A DNA stretch of 64,000 bases, from positions 1,721,501 through 1,785,500 of the forward strand of contig NC_082408.1 of the NCBI RefSeq assembly GCF_004011695.2. The letters are read 5' to 3'. This document shows positions 1 to 10,880 of this stretch, one piece after another (position 1 is the stretch's first letter; every line of letters starts with the position of its first letter). The translations under genes were made by a program, and so were the position numbers. The notes under the pieces are model-generated. The model was not told the origin of the DNA. It searched no databases and saw nothing but the letters and a program-made list of their open reading frames with translations. Source of the stretch: Ascochyta rabiei (lineage: Eukaryota; Ascomycota; Dothideomycetes; Pleosporales; Didymellaceae).

Positions 1-2406
1 GTTCATGCGTGCCTAGACTTCTGTATTCGTGGGCAATCGTCAGAACTAGCCAAGCCCATCAATACTCACTGGACACGGCGGGACCCACAAGCGAACCATG
101 TTGGTCATTCGTTAAACCTCGGGCTGACGCAAGTCGGCGCCTGTTGAAACTTTATTGCCAATCTTGGTCGGATGGACGAAAGCTGGTACCCTAACGCTTA
201 GTGCCATGCCCGAGGTCCCTTCCACGCGCTCGCTGCACGGTCAATGGCAGATGTCTTGTCGATCCTGACCGTGGTCTACGGGAACATCCCGACGGTAACG
301 GACCTGCAGTTATGAGACCCTTTGATTTCAACAAATGCTCTTACACCAGATCCTGCAGTTGCGCGACGATTGCTACGCGGCACGACCCAGGGACGGAGAT
401 GCTGCACAGAGGTGATTAGATCCAGTCAACGGTTTCACTAACTGCATCTATTCCTAGATCGTCTACTCAATGGAAAGTGCATGTAGCAGGCTCGCGTATA
501 GATGAAAACGGCGGCACCTCCGAACTCCAGAGGTTTTTCTGTGTAGTACAGTAACCGCAAGATCATGCTGTGATCGAGCGCAAAACCGTTTAGCTGGTGT
601 TGCTCATATGCAAGGAACACGCGACCAGCACCGTTTCATGCCACTAGGAATCCGCAGCGGCGCGTAACCTCCAAACGGTGCTCTTGAACCCGGATAGCCT
701 GCATGGTTCGAACGTTGATACGAGGCCAACGCTCAGTGCAAGGCAAGACTTCCGGCTCCAGTCGCGACGTTCGGAGTCAACAGCGAAGGGAGCTTGTACC
801 TGATCTGCTTCAGGTCAGTGCTTCATCCACCAACACTCCATCAAGGATCCGCCCGTTGCTGATCAATACGGAGGTCTATGCAGCAACCTGGAGCGAATAC
901 CGGCAATCAGTCCAAACCAGCCGCCAGTGTGAGCTCCGGCCAAGTGGTGCCCTTCAGAGCCAATATCGTGGTGGACACAGTCGAAACAACATCTCAGTAT
1001 GAGCGTCCGGGGATCACCCGACGAAAGTTGGTCAGAAGGCAGTTATGCAGACGGTTTCAGCCGTCGCCCTTATGCTGAGCCTAGTGATGAGCTAACGCCG
1101 ACAATCCAGCCTCTTGTGCAAATAAGAATGCCAGCTTGGCAAGGCTCCTCATGCACAGCGCTTTGTGGGCGATGACTGCAAAGCTGCGATCTGAGCAACG
1201 TCTTGCCGTTTCACTGTTTTGCCACTCGGAAGCGCTCTGGGGTCAAGGGCGAAGAACTAACGTGCGTATGCCAAAAGGGGCAACTTTAGGAGCAGCCCAA
1301 GCCAACATCTTGCGAACCTTGTAGCGGATGACGACTTCACAACCGCGACAAGACACGGCGTGGGAAGCACAGACTCACCACCAAGAGCGTCTGCCCATGG
1401 CAGACTCAAAATCAGATAACATTACCTGTTCTACACACGACACAACTTGCATCCACACGCCTGCGGCAACCTGCAGAGCTCGCGGCCCATGACGTTCTGC
1501 AGCATCGCACTCTGCGCGTCGAGGAGACGTCCCTATCCTCTTCGAGAGCTCACCACATAAGCTTGCCACATTACAGGAAACTTCGACCTATCCTGCAGAT
1601 GCGGATACCGCAACTGGCTCGCCTCTCACCAAGGTTTCGAACCGGTGCTTGCATCGGGATAGGCCAGCCCTCGGCGTCTTGCATGTCCTATTGCCGTCAG
1701 AACGGGAAGGTAGCTAGCTCAAGGTAGGGTGGTCAACAAACTAAGACATGAAAATATAAACGCTTGGTCCAACCTTCTCCTTGCGCAAAGCAATGCGAAG
1801 CGATTGAATGTGAACGCGCGACTCAATCGGGCCATCGCTTCGAGCAATACGAGCCATCTCGATCATGTGCTTGCTTCGCATCTCAATCGAGTCACCTCTC
1901 TTGCAGCATGACCCCACTGAGGCTGCTTGACGGCGGAGATGGCCGTCGGGGATCAAATCCACCAAGGTCAGCGCACAAGCAGGGCGCGCCCCGTATCTCC
2001 CACGACTATCGAGAACACGTCAGTTCTGGCCTACGAAGAAAAAATCCTTCACTGTCGTCCATACGGATGATTCCCCCTCGGCCATGGCGTTTCTGTCCAC
2101 CGTCAAGACGCAGTGCGCGGCGATGGTACAAATGGCTTTTGCGCAAGCAGCTCCCTACCGTGGAATGGGTTGGGTACCGTGGAATGGGTGGGAGCGTACA
2201 TCTCTGTCTTCAAAAAAAAAAAAAGTGTGGGAACATGTACTGAAGCTGGGCTACAGTGCTGCTGCACACCCCCAGTGTCAGACCACCTTGCACCGCAACC
2301 TCTTCCACGCGCCGCACGCATCCCGAAGCGTCAATCAGCAGCCAGAAGACCTGCTTCGAGTTCTCCATCTCCATCTCCATCAGCCCACCTATCAAGCAGA
2401 CCCCCC
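1..2406. other. No supportable gene
   Basis: All open frames here are short (60-170 codons), overlap on both strands, lack recognisable domains and show no convincing exon chain. Base composition is roughly balanced with no simple repeat until a poly-A run near 2212. A partial 18 bp duplication (CCGTGGAATGGGT) occurs around 2158-2190. The stretch could be intergenic or decayed transposon sequence; nothing in it decides between these. Confidence 0.5.
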
Positions 2407-2484
<78 letters not shown>

Positions 2485-2580
2485 ATCTCTATCTCTCTCT
2501 CTCTATCTCTCTCTCTCTATCTCTCTCTCTCTATCTCTCTTTCTCTCTCTCTCCATATATATCTCTCTCTCTCTATCCAA
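2407..2580. repeat. (CT)n microsatellite
   Basis: About 170 bp of almost pure CT dinucleotide, with TAT interruptions in its distal half. Long Leu/Ser-type open frames crossing it are artefacts of the repeat. Confidence 0.97.
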
Positions 2581-2830
2581 AGACTGCACAACCCACCCGT
2601 AAACGACTCAGACGCTGTCTACTAAGCAAGAAAGACAAAGAGCCCAGTGGGTTGAGCGACATGTGAGCGACATGTGAGCGATAAGATGGGTGCTAGGTTC
2701 CTGCGGGGGTGGGGGGTTGGATTGGCGATGCATAAGCGACACTGTGTGTTGATTGAGTGGGGTTGTGTATAGGCTTTGTGTATAGGCTTTGTGTATAGGC
2801 TTTGATGGATGGAGAGTTGGTGGTGGTGGT

Positions 2831-3001
2831 GGGGGATGGGATGGGATGGGATGGAATGGGATGGGATGGGATGGGATGGGATGGGATGGGATGGGATGGG
2901 ATGGGATGAGACTTGGAGGTGGAGATGGAGATGGAGATGGAGATACCTTCACCTTTACTTCTACACATACATACATACATACATGCATACATACATGCAT
3001 G
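2831..3001. repeat. Run of three microsatellites: (GGGAT)n, (GGAGAT)n, (ACAT)n
   Basis: GGGAT pentamers fill about 2831-2907 with one GGAAT variant. GGAGAT hexamers follow at about 2913-2945, and ACAT/GCAT tetramers at about 2963-3001. A triple direct repeat of TTTGTGTATAGGC lies just upstream at about 2772-2803. Adjacent arrays of different unit length suggest a local hotspot for slippage in the 3' flank of the transporter gene that ends at 3340. Confidence 0.95.
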
Positions 3002-3175
3002 TGCGAGACAAACACTAAAGCAGGGCAACAGCGCAAACAGAAACAAGATAGCGTCCGGTGTGGATGAAGACGTGGCACTGATATGGACAGATTAGGGAGA
3101 ACAACGTCGGACAGACGGAGTATTAGGTCTATTTGTATACAGGGCTCCTTGGTTATGCAGAGGTAGGGGGAGGAA

Positions 3176-3240
3176 GCGAGGAGGAGGAGGAGGAGGAGGA
3201 AGAAGAAGAAGAAGAAAAAGAAGAAGAAGGAGGAGGAGGC
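3176..3240. repeat. (GAG/GAA)n trinucleotide run
   Basis: A purine-only run of GAG and GAA triplets on the plus strand, about 100 bp past the stop codon of the minus-strand transporter. It would read as poly-Glu in one frame, but no gene model uses it. Confidence 0.95.
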
Positions 3241-3339
3241 AAGCTATGTAACGTAATAGAACGCGGAAGAACCTCTGGCACTCAAGGCCGGCCCGCTAAC
3301 CACCACGGCTGGCCAAAGGGATGAGTTTTGGCTGACTCG

Positions 3340-5484
3340 TCAAGGTAACCCACTGCCATCACCTGCCTCTCTCTGCTGCTCGCCGCTGATATCCTCTTTG
3401 CTGCTCTGGCCGCGGAGGCCTCGCCACAAATCGTTCAGGGTGCCGCTCATACCGCGGCCCCTCCCGCTGGGTCGCTCGCCGCTCCTCTCAGCGCCAACGC
3501 CCTGCGTGCTTTTCCTCGACAGAGGCTCGCCAAACAAATCATCGCCGTGGTTCGCGCCGGGCGTTGTCCCCAGACCAAGAACGCTTTGTCGGCGACCCTC
3601 ATTGTACTCGCCCGTCCGCATCCTCACGCTGCCCCCGCGCTTCAGGTCCTGCACCAGCGCGCTGAGACTCGTGCTCAGCGGACTCGCTAGCAAAGGGCCG
3701 GGAATGCTGCCTCGCTGTCGCTCGTTCGTGCGCAGTCGCCGCAGCCCCGGGCCCAGGTTCGATTGCGATGTGCCGGGCGTGACAGGCAGCTCGTCGTGGC
3801 TCTTGCCCCGCTTCGGTGTGCGTGGCAGCGGTGCGTTGGCTAATACGGGGTCCGACGGCGTTGCTCCGAGCCTCGAAGTCATGTTGGCTGGCGGGGGTGC
3901 AGCTTCGCTGGGTAGCACGGGCGTGGAAGTGTGCCTGCTGATTGAAGGCTTTGGTGATGGGGTGTTCCGGACAGGAGGCTGGGACCAAGGATTCTGTACG
4001 AGAGAGTCGAGGGCTTCGGATGGGTAGGTTTGGCGGGGTGGGGTGGAGAGATCCGGCGTGCAGACTTTGATCATGGGGGTTGTTGGGCGGAAGTCGTTGG
4101 AGGCTGAATCTTCGTCGCGATAGAGGGGGTTGATTTCGAGGATTTCAAGGGGTGGGGAGGCGGCGCGGATTGTGGAGGAGGAGGAGGAGGATGCCGTACT
4201 GTCGATCGAGTCACGATATCGCTCGTGTTGGAGGCCGATGGCTTCTTCTGACTCAGGATCGACCTCTTCTTCTTCCTCGTCGTCATCCTCGTCGTCGTGT
4301 CTGCGCGGTCGGCCGCTGGTGATGAGCCAGACACCTGAGAAGGTGAGGGCACAGCCACCGACAAACTTGCCAGCGTCGTCGCCTGATGTCCGTTCGAAGT
4401 CGCGGTACAAGATGGCGGACCCGAGAATGACGGACAGCGTGAACATGACAAACTGAACGGGAATGACCTGTGTAGCATCGAACCGCTGCAGGGCGCGGTT
4501 GATGTACTTGATCTGCATGACGGCGGTGCCGACCAGTATCGCAACGAGGAGGTAGAAGACGGGGAACGTGATGACGCGCCAGAGCGTGTATGAGAGCAGC
4601 GACGCAACGCCCTTTGTCGAGAGAGCGGTGAAGCCGCCGAACAGGCCAACGAGGGCCAGATCGATCAGGATGTTCTTCTCGCCATAGCGATTGCTCGCGC
4701 CCATGAGCACGACAATGACAGCGGTGGTGATGCCCAGATACGTCTCAAACTCCCACCTCTTGATAAGCCCCCAGATCTCATCGGGCCCCAGCTTGGGGTT
4801 GTTGTCGCTCGCCGACAGCACCACGGTGACGGCACCGCCCACTGCAACCACGACGCCCACGGCGTCGCGCCAACGGAAGCGCTCCTTCAGCATGAAGGGG
4901 GCAATGATGCAGTTGGAGATGAGCGCCACGACCCCGAGCGGCGACACAATCGAGGCAGGCGCAAAACCATAGGCGAGGAAGTTGCCGGCCTCGCCGATGG
5001 TCATGAGGACGATGCCGAGCCACCAGTAGGTGGACTTGAGGTAGGACGGCTGCTTGTAGGCGACATGGCCGCCCTCGCCATCGACACGAGCACCGCGCTC
5101 TGGGCTCGACTCGCCGTGTGAGATGAGAGGATCTGCTTCCGTGGACGGCCGCGCGTTGGAGCTGGGCCGGACGTGTTTCCTGTTGCCTTGGTCGGCAAGG
5201 CGGGCTAGGCTGGTGCTGCTGGCGTTCCTCCTCTTCCGTTGCCGCTCTTTCTCTTGCCACTCGCGGTCGAGCCTGATGTGGGCGTAGCGTTGCGTGTTGA
5301 GGGCGAAGGAGATGAGGACGTTGCCGACGATGGCGGTGACGATGCCGATAAGACTGCTCCAGCTCTCATCGTACCGCCCCGACTGGCCGAGGTATTGCAC
5401 GAGGCCATGGGTCCGTGTCGTCGGCCCTGACGCTGACGCTGACGCTGAAAGGGCGCTGCTTGGTATCGCTGCAGGCAGGTGCAT
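3340..5484 (-). CDS. NIPA-type magnesium transporter (DUF803), 714 aa
   Basis: Predicted multi-pass membrane protein of the NIPA/DUF803 family, a branch of the drug/metabolite transporter superfamily whose animal members carry Mg2+. The core has about eight or nine hydrophobic helices. They start near residue 43 (SLIGIVTAIVGNVLISFAL) and include the family stretches YGFAPASIVSPLGVVAL, KGVASLLSYT and INRALQRFDATQVIPVQFV. A charged, Ser-rich loop of about 90 residues separates helix 1 from helix 2. The roughly 300-residue C-terminal tail is acidic then Ser/Pro-rich and probably cytosolic. The frame is open upstream to 5604 but has no ATG before 5484, so I start there. No intron is needed. Family assignment is firm; the ion carried is inferred. 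Confidence 0.9.
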   Translation of the reverse strand: MHLPAAIPSSALSASASASGPTTRTHGLVQYLGQSGRYDESWSSLIGIVTAIVGNVLISFALNTQRYAHIRLDREWQEKERQRKRRNASSTSLARLADQGNRKHVRPSSNARPSTEADPLISHGESSPERGARVDGEGGHVAYKQPSYLKSTYWWLGIVLMTIGEAGNFLAYGFAPASIVSPLGVVALISNCIIAPFMLKERFRWRDAVGVVVAVGGAVTVVLSASDNNPKLGPDEIWGLIKRWEFETYLGITTAVIVVLMGASNRYGEKNILIDLALVGLFGGFTALSTKGVASLLSYTLWRVITFPVFYLLVAILVGTAVMQIKYINRALQRFDATQVIPVQFVMFTLSVILGSAILYRDFERTSGDDAGKFVGGCALTFSGVWLITSGRPRRHDDEDDDEEEEEVDPESEEAIGLQHERYRDSIDSTASSSSSSTIRAASPPLEILEINPLYRDEDSASNDFRPTTPMIKVCTPDLSTPPRQTYPSEALDSLVQNPWSQPPVRNTPSPKPSISRHTSTPVLPSEAAPPPANMTSRLGATPSDPVLANAPLPRTPKRGKSHDELPVTPGTSQSNLGPGLRRLRTNERQRGSIPGPLLASPLSTSLSALVQDLKRGGSVRMRTGEYNEGRRQSVLGLGTTPGANHGDDLFGEPLSRKSTQGVGAERSGERPSGRGRGMSGTLNDLWRGLRGQSSKEDISGEQQREAGDGSGLP

Positions 5485-6118
5485 CGTAGCTTTCTTCGCG
5501 CCGCGGCACTCGGTATGCAAGGGCAGGGCCAAGGGCAAGGGCAAGGGCTTTGGGCGGGCGCAGCGGATGTGTGGGACGGAGTCGCGAGGGCCAGGTAGCT
5601 TCACGGCCGATGTTGGAGACTACAAAGGACTGCTCCAACAAACATGGGACGGCGACATGATACAGGGTGCAGTCCAACCCCAAGAGCGTGGCAGAACAAT
5701 GCTGCAGTGCCGTAGGTAGCCCGCGTTGGCTGACAGGGGTTCCCGCAGTGATCTTCCTGTCCCGCGCTAACCCACCGTGCCACCGTGCCACCGTGCAGCA
5801 GGACTGGGCTAGGGGAACGCCTCGTGAACGCATGACGCATGGATTCATCAACTCATGAACCGTACCTCTCGGCCGCGTAGGCAATCGTCCCACCTTTGCA
5901 AAGCGTTGGCTGCCCTTCACCCATATTCACCACCTGCATGGCTTGCATCGCAGAATACAACGGCGGTAATGTTCACGATTGTGCTTGCAGTACGTTACGC
6001 TGTCTAACGGACCCCCTTCCTGCTTGGTCCCTGGAACCGACTGGGGTTCCCCTCTAGACTCCGTAACATGGACGCGATGCAATGCGCCGACTCACAGACG
6101 TTTGACCCAAGCACGAGT
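5485..6118. other. Intergenic, transporter 5' flank / CBP80 3' flank
   Basis: Both flanking genes are on the minus strand, so this holds the transporter promoter and the CBP80 3' region. A short GTGCCACC triple repeat lies at about 5777-5797. No further gene was seen. Confidence 0.5.
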
Positions 6119-6214
6119 GCTCCAGCAGGTGCTCCAGCAAGCGCTCCAGCAGGTGCTCCAGCAAGTGCTCCAGCAAGCGCTCCAGCAAGTGCTCCAGCAA
6201 GTGCTCAAGCAAGA
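6119..6214. repeat. 12-bp minisatellite beginning at the CBP80 stop codon
   Basis: Eight head-to-tail copies of GCTCCAGCARGY (plus-strand reading) start at 6119. The last copy (6203-6214) has CTCAAG in place of CTCCAG. On the minus strand that change turns GGA into TGA, the stop codon of CBP80 (6205-6207). The other seven copies would continue the CBP80 frame as Ala-Leu-Ala-Gly-type repeats if the stop were lost. Confidence 0.95.
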
Positions 6215-8918
6215 GACATCTGCGCTTCACCGTTGGTGGCCTCGCCGTCTGCAGCCTCCACGTCCGGCTCCGCAGCCAGCAGCTTGATCCTGGCCTCGAC
6301 GGCTTCCTCGCCAACAACAGACTCCTCCACCTGCGCCTTGCGGAGGAACGTCTGGTGCCAGCGCTTGCCCCACGCCTGGATGAGCTGTGCCTCCTCTTCG
6401 GAGAGCGCACCGCTGGCCTTCTTCTCCATCAACGTGTCGGCAGAGCCCTCTGACACCCCGCGCATCGAATCCTCAATGTACTTGAAGAGCTCGCGCGCGT
6501 TGTCACGGTCTTTGGCCAACGTGGCGTCCACCATCTCAATCTGCTCCGTCGGCAGCCCCTTCTGGATGCGTGCAGACGCAATTTGGCGGTTGCGGTTCGT
6601 GACCTTGGCCACTGTGTTGGACACCATCTCCAGCACCCAGCTCTCCGTCAGAGCCTCGCCGGCGCCCATGTGGCTGCCAAACACCCACTGAACCACCGTC
6701 ATCGGGGCAAGGATGGTATAGTTGAGGAGGATGTCGATGATCCTGACGGCCACACCAGGCTGATCCTTCCAGTACTCGACCACACTGGCGACAATCTGGC
6801 GGCGCGCGACCTCGTTTTGCGATATCTCCAGCAACCGCTCCTTGCCTCGCTCGATACACGAAAGAACGTGAGACAACGACTTGGCTCCCAGTCGGCAAAT
6901 GGCCGTGACAAACGCATCAGTCGATGGGACAAGCACTTCGGTGATGCCGTGTTCGATGGCCTGCTCGTGAATCTTGTTGATGGTCGCCTGCACTTCCTCG
7001 GCTGGTGCTTTCTTCCTGAGTTGATGCAGCAGAGCCTGTCCCTCTGCTGCGTAGGGAGTTTGCTGGTTGTCGTACTTGAAGTCTGGGCTGTTGTCCTCGT
7101 CAAGACGCTCGGGAATCAGCGCGTGCATGGGCTCGGGCAGCGTCGACCTGACACGCTTCGCAAAGGACAGCCGGATCTCCTTGTCGAGCGCAGCAAGAAT
7201 GAACGCTTTCTTTGGGTGCAGATTCGACAGTTCGAGGTCTTCGAGCCTGTGTGGAAGTTAGCTCCCCCTTTTCAAAGTGCATGTCAGTACCCACCACTCT
7301 GTCCATCTCCATCGGAACTCGAAGTTACTGAGGTGATGCGAGAACCAATCCAAGAATCGGTATCCCAACTCGAGGTCCAAGACTGGCAGGCTCTTGTAGA
7401 TTGTACGGATGGCACGTCCAAGAGAGGGTGCGATGGCAGCAGGTGCGACCTTGCAGCACTGTGTGATCAAAGAGTGATAGTACACAAGCTTGTGTTCCGC
7501 AGACGGCAGCTTGAACAGTTGCGAGAAGATGGAGTCAATGATCATATCTTCCGACTTGTACTGGAGCTTATCCTCTGCTTGCTCCTTGAACTTGTCGAGA
7601 GGTGTTCCCCGCTTGGCGAACACGTCGATAGTCCAATAGCAATCGACATCGACAAGGAACTTGGCAACCATTTCGCGATTGAAGTCAAGCTGGTTGATCG
7701 TATCCACAATTGCGTCACGGATGAGCGAGGAAGCAATGTCGGTTGTTCTTGGGACCGTATTAGCTTCCTGGTCTGCGAACAAAGAAAAGTACGCTTCTGG
7801 GAAGACGGGCCGGGGACCAGGGTTTACAGGCGAGGGGATATTGAACATGGGAAAAGCGTGTGTCGTCGGAGCGGCGGGTAGCGTCTCGGCATCTTCTTCT
7901 TTGGCGGCCTTGCGCACCGCCTCAGGGTCAAAACGTGGGAGACAAGCAAGTGGGAACCCAGACTCTGACTGGGTGGTAAGCTGTGCTTGTAAGAGGCCAA
8001 TGACGCTGTGATAGGCCATTGGCTTCGCCCCGTCCTCGCCCACATACGAATGTATGACACTTTCGATAGGTAGCGCGTTGTCAGCCACGATACCAGTGTT
8101 CTTCAGCAACTGCTGTGCTTGGTCGTGGAAACGGCTACCACCGGCAACCAAAGCGTATGGGATGGTGAGAAGGATGATCTTGACGAGTTCGATGCCCACA
8201 ACGTCATTCTCGTTTGCACTCTGGAGATCGACAACTTGGTCAAATAGCTGGCCCAAGAAGGTGAAGATGCCGTCATCTTGGTACAGCGATTGCAAGCACG
8301 CAAAGAACCTCAGCAGCAGCTTGAAGTCCTTCCACTCGCCAGCATTGAGCGCTTCCTGTGCGCGATCTCCGACACGTTTCATGGCTTCGGTTGTAATCTC
8401 TGGCTTCACATCGTTTCCGTAGAAGGCGACCGCGGCGACAAAGGGGATTTTGAAAGGTTGCTCGATGATACTGCACTTATTAGCGCTGCCGTTCGTGTGC
8501 CGCACCCTTGAAGGTCTCTTACAGCTGGACAAATACATCGAAGACGTCGGAGCGCAGGCGCTCGTCGTCAAAGTGCTCGCCGAAGTATGTCGCAATCTCA
8601 ATGGCTTCATCCTGCGGCAATTTGGTGGAACTGGCGATGTTCAATAGCAGGCGTCGCAGCTTAGGGAAGGGCGGCTCTTCATAGCGGCGACGGGGAGGGT
8701 CGTCCCTTCGGCGTCGCTGAGGACCACGGCGATCGTCGCGGTAGGCGTTGCCATCGTCGTCTATGCCTTGTTAGCTGCTGAAACATAGTATGGATGATGA
8801 TGAGCCTACCGTCACGGCGGCGCTTGTTTCCTCCTCCTCCTCCTCCACCACCTCCTCGATAGCTGTCTGTACCGCGCCTGTCATGTTCGCGCTCTTCTTT
8901 TACATCAGAGTCCGCCAT
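6205..8918 (-). CDS. cbc1: Nuclear cap-binding complex large subunit CBP80, 854 aa
   Basis: Large subunit of the nuclear cap-binding complex, which with CBP20 holds the m7G cap of new transcripts for splicing, export and decay decisions. Exons (minus): 8918-8810, 8760-8523, 8470-7295, 7246-6205; total 2565 nt. The N-terminus is basic and glycine-rich (NKRRRD), then a MIF4G-type helical domain (KLPQDEAIEIATYFGEHFDD; IEQPFKIPFVAAVAFYG). The middle holds the YRFLDWFSHHLSNFEFRW motif across the last splice, and the C-terminal MIF4G-like domain includes ILNYTILAPMTVVQWVFG-like sequence. Length matches the family. The start at 8918 gives the usual fungal N-terminus, although the frame stays open to an ATG at 9479. 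The stop codon sits inside a minisatellite. Symbol is by yeast/fission yeast analogy. Confidence 0.93.
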
Positions 8919-9479
8919 TGCTGCAACAGCAGTAGCTTCAGACCTGTTCTTGAGTGTCTCTAGTGAAGCGTCCCTGCGTCGAGAAGGGCTGTAATGGTTG
9001 CGTCGTGAACGATGGGCGTCGCCGTCGAAGTGGCTTGCGTACCCGGGCGTATAGTAGTCGGGTTGTCGATAAAGAGAGCTGTATCCACGATGTTGTGAGC
9101 GTCGACGTCGATGCGCCTTGATCAGTCGCGGAGCAGGAGCTACGTCGAAGCTTTGGAAGTCGCGACCAATGCGCGCTTGCTCGACACGGTTAGTCGTGTA
9201 AGGCTGACGATCTTGGCAAAGGTCAACCTTCCCATCAGCAACTACCTCCATCCGAACATCATCGAATTGCAAGATTCGAAGAGCTGTATCTTCTCTCGAG
9301 ATGGGTAATGGTGCCTCAAGCTGCTGTCGACGTTCAGCAGACACGAGCTCAAAGTCCATATCAAGGTCGAGCCAGTCGCGGAGAGGGCCTTGATGAATGT
9401 TCTCTACCTTTCCGGCCATCGATTCATTTATTGTTGCCGGTGCCGAAGCATGCATCTGAGTAGCGCTTCTGAAGAACAT
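8919..9479 (-). other. In-frame 187-codon upstream extension of CBP80
   Basis: From an ATG at 9479 the minus strand stays open, without a stop, straight into the CBP80 start at 8918. The translation looks protein-like: acidic patches (DLDMDFELVSAERR) then Arg/Ser/Tyr-rich sequence (SRRNHYSPSRRRDA). Either CBP80 has a longer N-terminus here, or this is a long 5' UTR whose ATG would compete with the main start. I see no domain, and no splice site that isolates it as its own gene. Confidence 0.4.
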
Positions 9480-10880
9480 GTTTGGGCGTCTTGGCGGAGC
9501 TGGTTCAGTTCTATCGAGCCCTGAGCATACAAACCTGATGGGTCCAGTCGTTTCAAAGCATCGATTAGGAAGTGAGCTTGAGGGTAGTGGAGATCTCGTA
9601 GAGTAGGATGCAGGTGTATAGTGTTGGTAATTTGACCGCTTATATACTAGTCAGGTGTCTCAAGAACCTTCAAGGTAATTTCGAGCCCTAGGTAAAGGCA
9701 GAGCTGATCGGCGTTGGACTGAGGATGCGGTGGTGAGAGCGTCCGGTAGAGACATCGAAACAGACTGCATCTCACTGGATTCGGAGTGCTATGTGACAGG
9801 TACTGCGAGTACTGCGAGCTGGAATGTGCTAGACATAGACAGTATGGCTTCAAGTGCAAGTCTGCAGGCATGTTGTGCGGCATGTTGTGCAGCATGAAGT
9901 TCTCGCAGACCTTTGAGGTTTGAAGTCTAATGACGGTCAGAAGCAACCCCACATTGGCCTGAGCAGCATTGAAGACTGTGCCGTGGCGTGCAGAAAGTTC
10001 CCGCCAGGAGACACATCTCTTGCTCTTCGCCCACACACGAGGGCACAACAAGCAAAATTCTATCAACGTCATCAAGAAGATAGGAAGAGATCATGAGAGA
10101 AACGTAGTCTACTGAGTATCGAAGTGAGGAAAACCATCTTTTGAAGGGCTAGATTGAAAGGGAGGACTTGCGTCGCAACATGCACATGTGCGCAGTGACA
10201 GGTGGCTCCACTTACACATAGAACCACCCTCAGTACCCACCAAGTCCAAGAATTCCGCCTAGCGCTGCACACTTCATCAAATAGCCGTCCGTGTAAGCAA
10301 AGCGTCGAATATGGGCCGAGCTCACCACCCGTCAAAAGTTTGGGGTAAAGCAATGGGCATCACCAACTCACACGCAGCCGCCACAAACACCCTCTCCAAT
10401 GAGAAAACTCCTGCATGCAAACGAAAAGACGCAATGCAGCCCATGCCAGGTTGCCGTGAAACCCTCGAAGATCCGAATTCATCCTAAGATGTTCGCCAGC
10501 GATTCTTCCATGACTTTTGTGAGCCTTCCCTGTCGTCCATTTTGGCAGCCATCTGCGATCGTTCGTCGTGTCAAAACAGGGAAGAAAGAAATACATTTAC
10601 GGAGCCAGCCCGTGGGTGTTCGCATAGACGGGGTAGCCAGTGTCTAGAATGGAAAGCAAGGCAAACCGTTCTTTGTAAATGTCGGTATCATTACAGACTC
10701 GCTCAGATATTGCAGGTAAAGGTGTACACGTGTGAGCTCCAACACTCGAAAACTGACGCCATGCGAGGCTCCATGTTGCATCTTGCTGGACGGAAGACTT
10801 CTGGACTCGTGAGCAGAGATGATCGAGGCCAGGCCGCGTAATCAAAATGGTATCGTTTCGCATAAGAGGTGCAAAGACTC
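9480..10880. other. Intergenic between CBP80 and GSK3
   Basis: About 1.4 kb between two minus-strand genes. Open frames are short and show no domains. No repeat, tRNA-like B box or other feature was found. Confidence 0.5.

Noticed and set aside
1600..1700. tRNA-like B box (GGTTTCGAACCGG) near 1632
   Set aside because: No acceptor-stem pairing or A box at proper spacing could be found. The GGTTCGAAC near 706 fails likewise.
6068..6691. Plus-strand frame with Ala-Pro-Ala-Ser repeats
   Set aside because: It is the opposite-strand reading of the CBP80 3' end and its minisatellite.
9647..10353. Two adjacent minus-strand frames of 142 and 93 codons
   Set aside because: No domain, no splice linkage and low-complexity composition; treated as intergenic.
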